Assembly: GCA_023423695.1 (NCBI GenBank)
Contig: JAFAFA010000079.1
Location: 248,001-312,000 of the forward strand
Direction of reading: 5' to 3'
DNA: 64,000 bases
Origin: Pseudomonadota bacterium
Lineage (GTDB): Bacteria; Pseudomonadota; Alphaproteobacteria; Azospirillales; Azospirillaceae
Shown here in pieces: positions 63,018 to 64,000 of this stretch. A model generated the notes under the pieces. The model ran no database searches, was not told the DNA's origin, and saw only the letters and a program-made list of their open reading frames with translations. The translations under genes and the position numbers were made by a program. The stretch's first letter is position 1. Each line of letters starts with the position of its first letter.

Positions 63018-63698
63018 ATGCCCTTCAGCAGCCAACCGAGCGAGCCCATCCGCCAGCTTCTGGCCGGCATCAAAGCGTTCCGCGCCCGCTATTACGAACG
63101 CCGGCCCGACAGCATGCGCCAGCTTGCGACCGAAGGGCAGCATCCGGAGGTTCTGGTGATCGGCTGTTCCGACAGCCGCGTCGACCCGGCCCTGCTGACC
63201 ATGGCGGAGCCCGGCGAGCTGTTCGTCGTGCGCAACGTCGCCAATCTGGTTCCGCCCTATCAGCCCGACGGCGCCTATCACGGTACTTCGGCCGCCATCG
63301 AATATGCGGTCAAATCGCTGAAGGTGACGGAGATCATCGTCATGGGCCACGCCCAGTGCGGTGGCATCCAGGGTCTGATCCGGCTGCGCGCCGGCCAGAA
63401 GTCGGAGGATGACTTCGTGTCTCCCTGGGTGTCGATCGCCGGCTCGGCGCTCGACCCCTATGTTGGGCCGGAAGGCTCCGAACAGGCGCGCTCCGATGCG
63501 GAAAAGCTGCAGAACACCCCGGCGGTGATCGAACGGGCGGCAGTTCGCGCGTCGGTCGACAATCTGATGACCTTCCCCTTCGTGCGTGAACAGGTGGAAG
63601 CCGGGACGTTGAACATCCATGGCTGGTGGTTCGACATCCAGTCGGGCGAGATGTGGGCGATCAACCCCGCCACCCGCCTGTTCCAGCCGGTCGAGTAA
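63018..63698 (+). CDS. Beta-class carbonic anhydrase
   Basis: Interconverts CO2 and bicarbonate. The 226-residue protein has zinc ligands C50, H111 and C114 and the Asp-Arg pair D52/R54 (CSDSRVDP, GHAQCGG). The ATG 63018 gives standard length; an in-frame ATG at 62958 adds 20 residues without family sequence. CO2 supply matters for anaplerotic carboxylations in Azospirillum. Confidence 0.96.
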   Translation: MPFSSQPSEPIRQLLAGIKAFRARYYERRPDSMRQLATEGQHPEVLVIGCSDSRVDPALLTMAEPGELFVVRNVANLVPPYQPDGAYHGTSAAIEYAVKSLKVTEIIVMGHAQCGGIQGLIRLRAGQKSEDDFVSPWVSIAGSALDPYVGPEGSEQARSDAEKLQNTPAVIERAAVRASVDNLMTFPFVREQVEAGTLNIHGWWFDIQSGEMWAINPATRLFQPVE

Positions 63699-63812
63699 GA
63701 AGACCGCGCAAACGCCGTACCCATGTGCAGGTACGGGAATTTCCGGGCGCCCTACCCTGTTGAGAGCGAAGGAAAGTAGTTTTCTTCACTCCGAAACAAG
63801 GTAGGGAACGCC

Positions 63813-64000
63813 ATGAAGACTGCACTTGGACTTGTGATTCTGGTCGCCGCCCCCCTTGCGCTGGCCGCCTGCAACCAGACCGGCAACAGCGGCAGCAGCA
63901 GTGGCGGACTGTTCGGTAGCAGCGGAGGCGGTGGCCTGTTCGGGTCGGGCAGCTCAGACTCGCCCTACGCGCGCAACGGCCGCTGCGACGATCCGCGCTA
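63813..64000 (+). CDS. Lipoprotein, N-terminal part (cut by window edge)
   Basis: A signal peptide (MKTALGLVILVAAPLALAAC) ends in the lipobox LAAC with the lipidated Cys at 20. A Gly/Ser-rich linker follows, then YARNGRCDDPR at the window end. The frame stays open to base 64000. The linker looks like a flexible tether, so the protein is probably anchored in the outer membrane. The function is not visible. A 7-bp stem (CCGTACC/GGTACGG, 63715-63736) lies upstream and may end the carbonic anhydrase transcript. Confidence 0.75.
   Translation, partial: MKTALGLVILVAAPLALAACNQTGNSGSSSGGLFGSSGGGGLFGSGSSDSPYARNGRCDDPR

Overview
The window reads as chromosomal DNA of a high-GC alphaproteobacterium, most likely Azospirillum or a close relative in the Rhodospirillales. 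This is inferred from a fused trpE(G) anthranilate synthase behind a Trp-rich leader, a chemoreceptor ending in a PilZ domain, a PetP/PetR-like regulator pair, a phasin, a TrcR (DUF1013) cell-cycle regulator, and alphaproteobacterial small families (DUF1192, DUF4169, four-helix cytochrome oxidase subunit IV). I found no rRNA, tRNA, transposase, phage gene, CRISPR array or replication origin. Nearly all the DNA is ordinary housekeeping or regulatory gene content on both strands.

Layout. 1-2.2 kb (minus): tpiA, secG, pyrG (cut by the window edge), with a periodic array of short palindromes between secG and pyrG. 2.5-6.6 kb: an MbfA-type ferritin/VIT1 iron exporter, a MarR (PetP-like) regulator, a small unknown protein, and an OmpR/EnvZ-type pair. 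6.7-9.9 kb (minus): phoU, then trpL, an attenuator and trpE(G). 10-15.2 kb: pentapeptide-repeat protein, MarR regulator, N-carbamoylputrescine amidase, SprA-like putative metalloprotease, histone-deacetylase-like amidohydrolase.

15.4-24.7 kb is an exopolysaccharide locus: a 986-residue exporter with many SLBB-like repeats and a GT2 on the plus strand, an XRE regulator, then a five-gene minus-strand operon (exported DUF3299-like protein, O-antigen ligase/polymerase-like membrane protein, GT4, Wzz-like protein, GT2). Its last gene overlaps the XRE gene tail to tail. 25-28.6 kb: hutG, an Orc1/Cdc6-like AAA+ ATPase with a Gly/Met-rich N-terminus, a 32-residue membrane protein with a strong ribosome binding site, and a MarR/LdtR-like regulator.

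28.7-40 kb: an SDR lacking the usual catalytic Tyr and Lys; a translationally coupled DUF2066-pgsA-perM-hda cluster; divergent purM-purN; a cytochrome oxidase subunit IV; and radA-cvpA-purF-SDR. 40.2-45.8 kb: map-nudix-cupin on the plus strand, converging on der-bamB-TPR through a cluster of extragenic palindromes. 46-50.5 kb is a signalling block: a NarL-type response regulator, a 946-bp gene-free stretch with direct repeats, a LuxR-type regulator with a degenerate receiver, and an MCP-PilZ chemoreceptor. 50.6-64 kb: csaA, phasin, TetR, ybaK-proC-ybjN, ubiK, asmA, DUF4169, DUF2189, DUF1192, quinone oxidoreductase, trcR, ubiX, beta-carbonic anhydrase, and a lipoprotein gene cut by the window end.

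The best leads beyond routine annotation are the ~26-bp periodic palindrome array in the pyrG leader, the complete trp attenuator, the hidden 32-residue membrane protein beside the AAA+ ATPase, the XRE/GT2 overlap in the polysaccharide locus, and the structured non-coding block between the two LuxR-type regulators.
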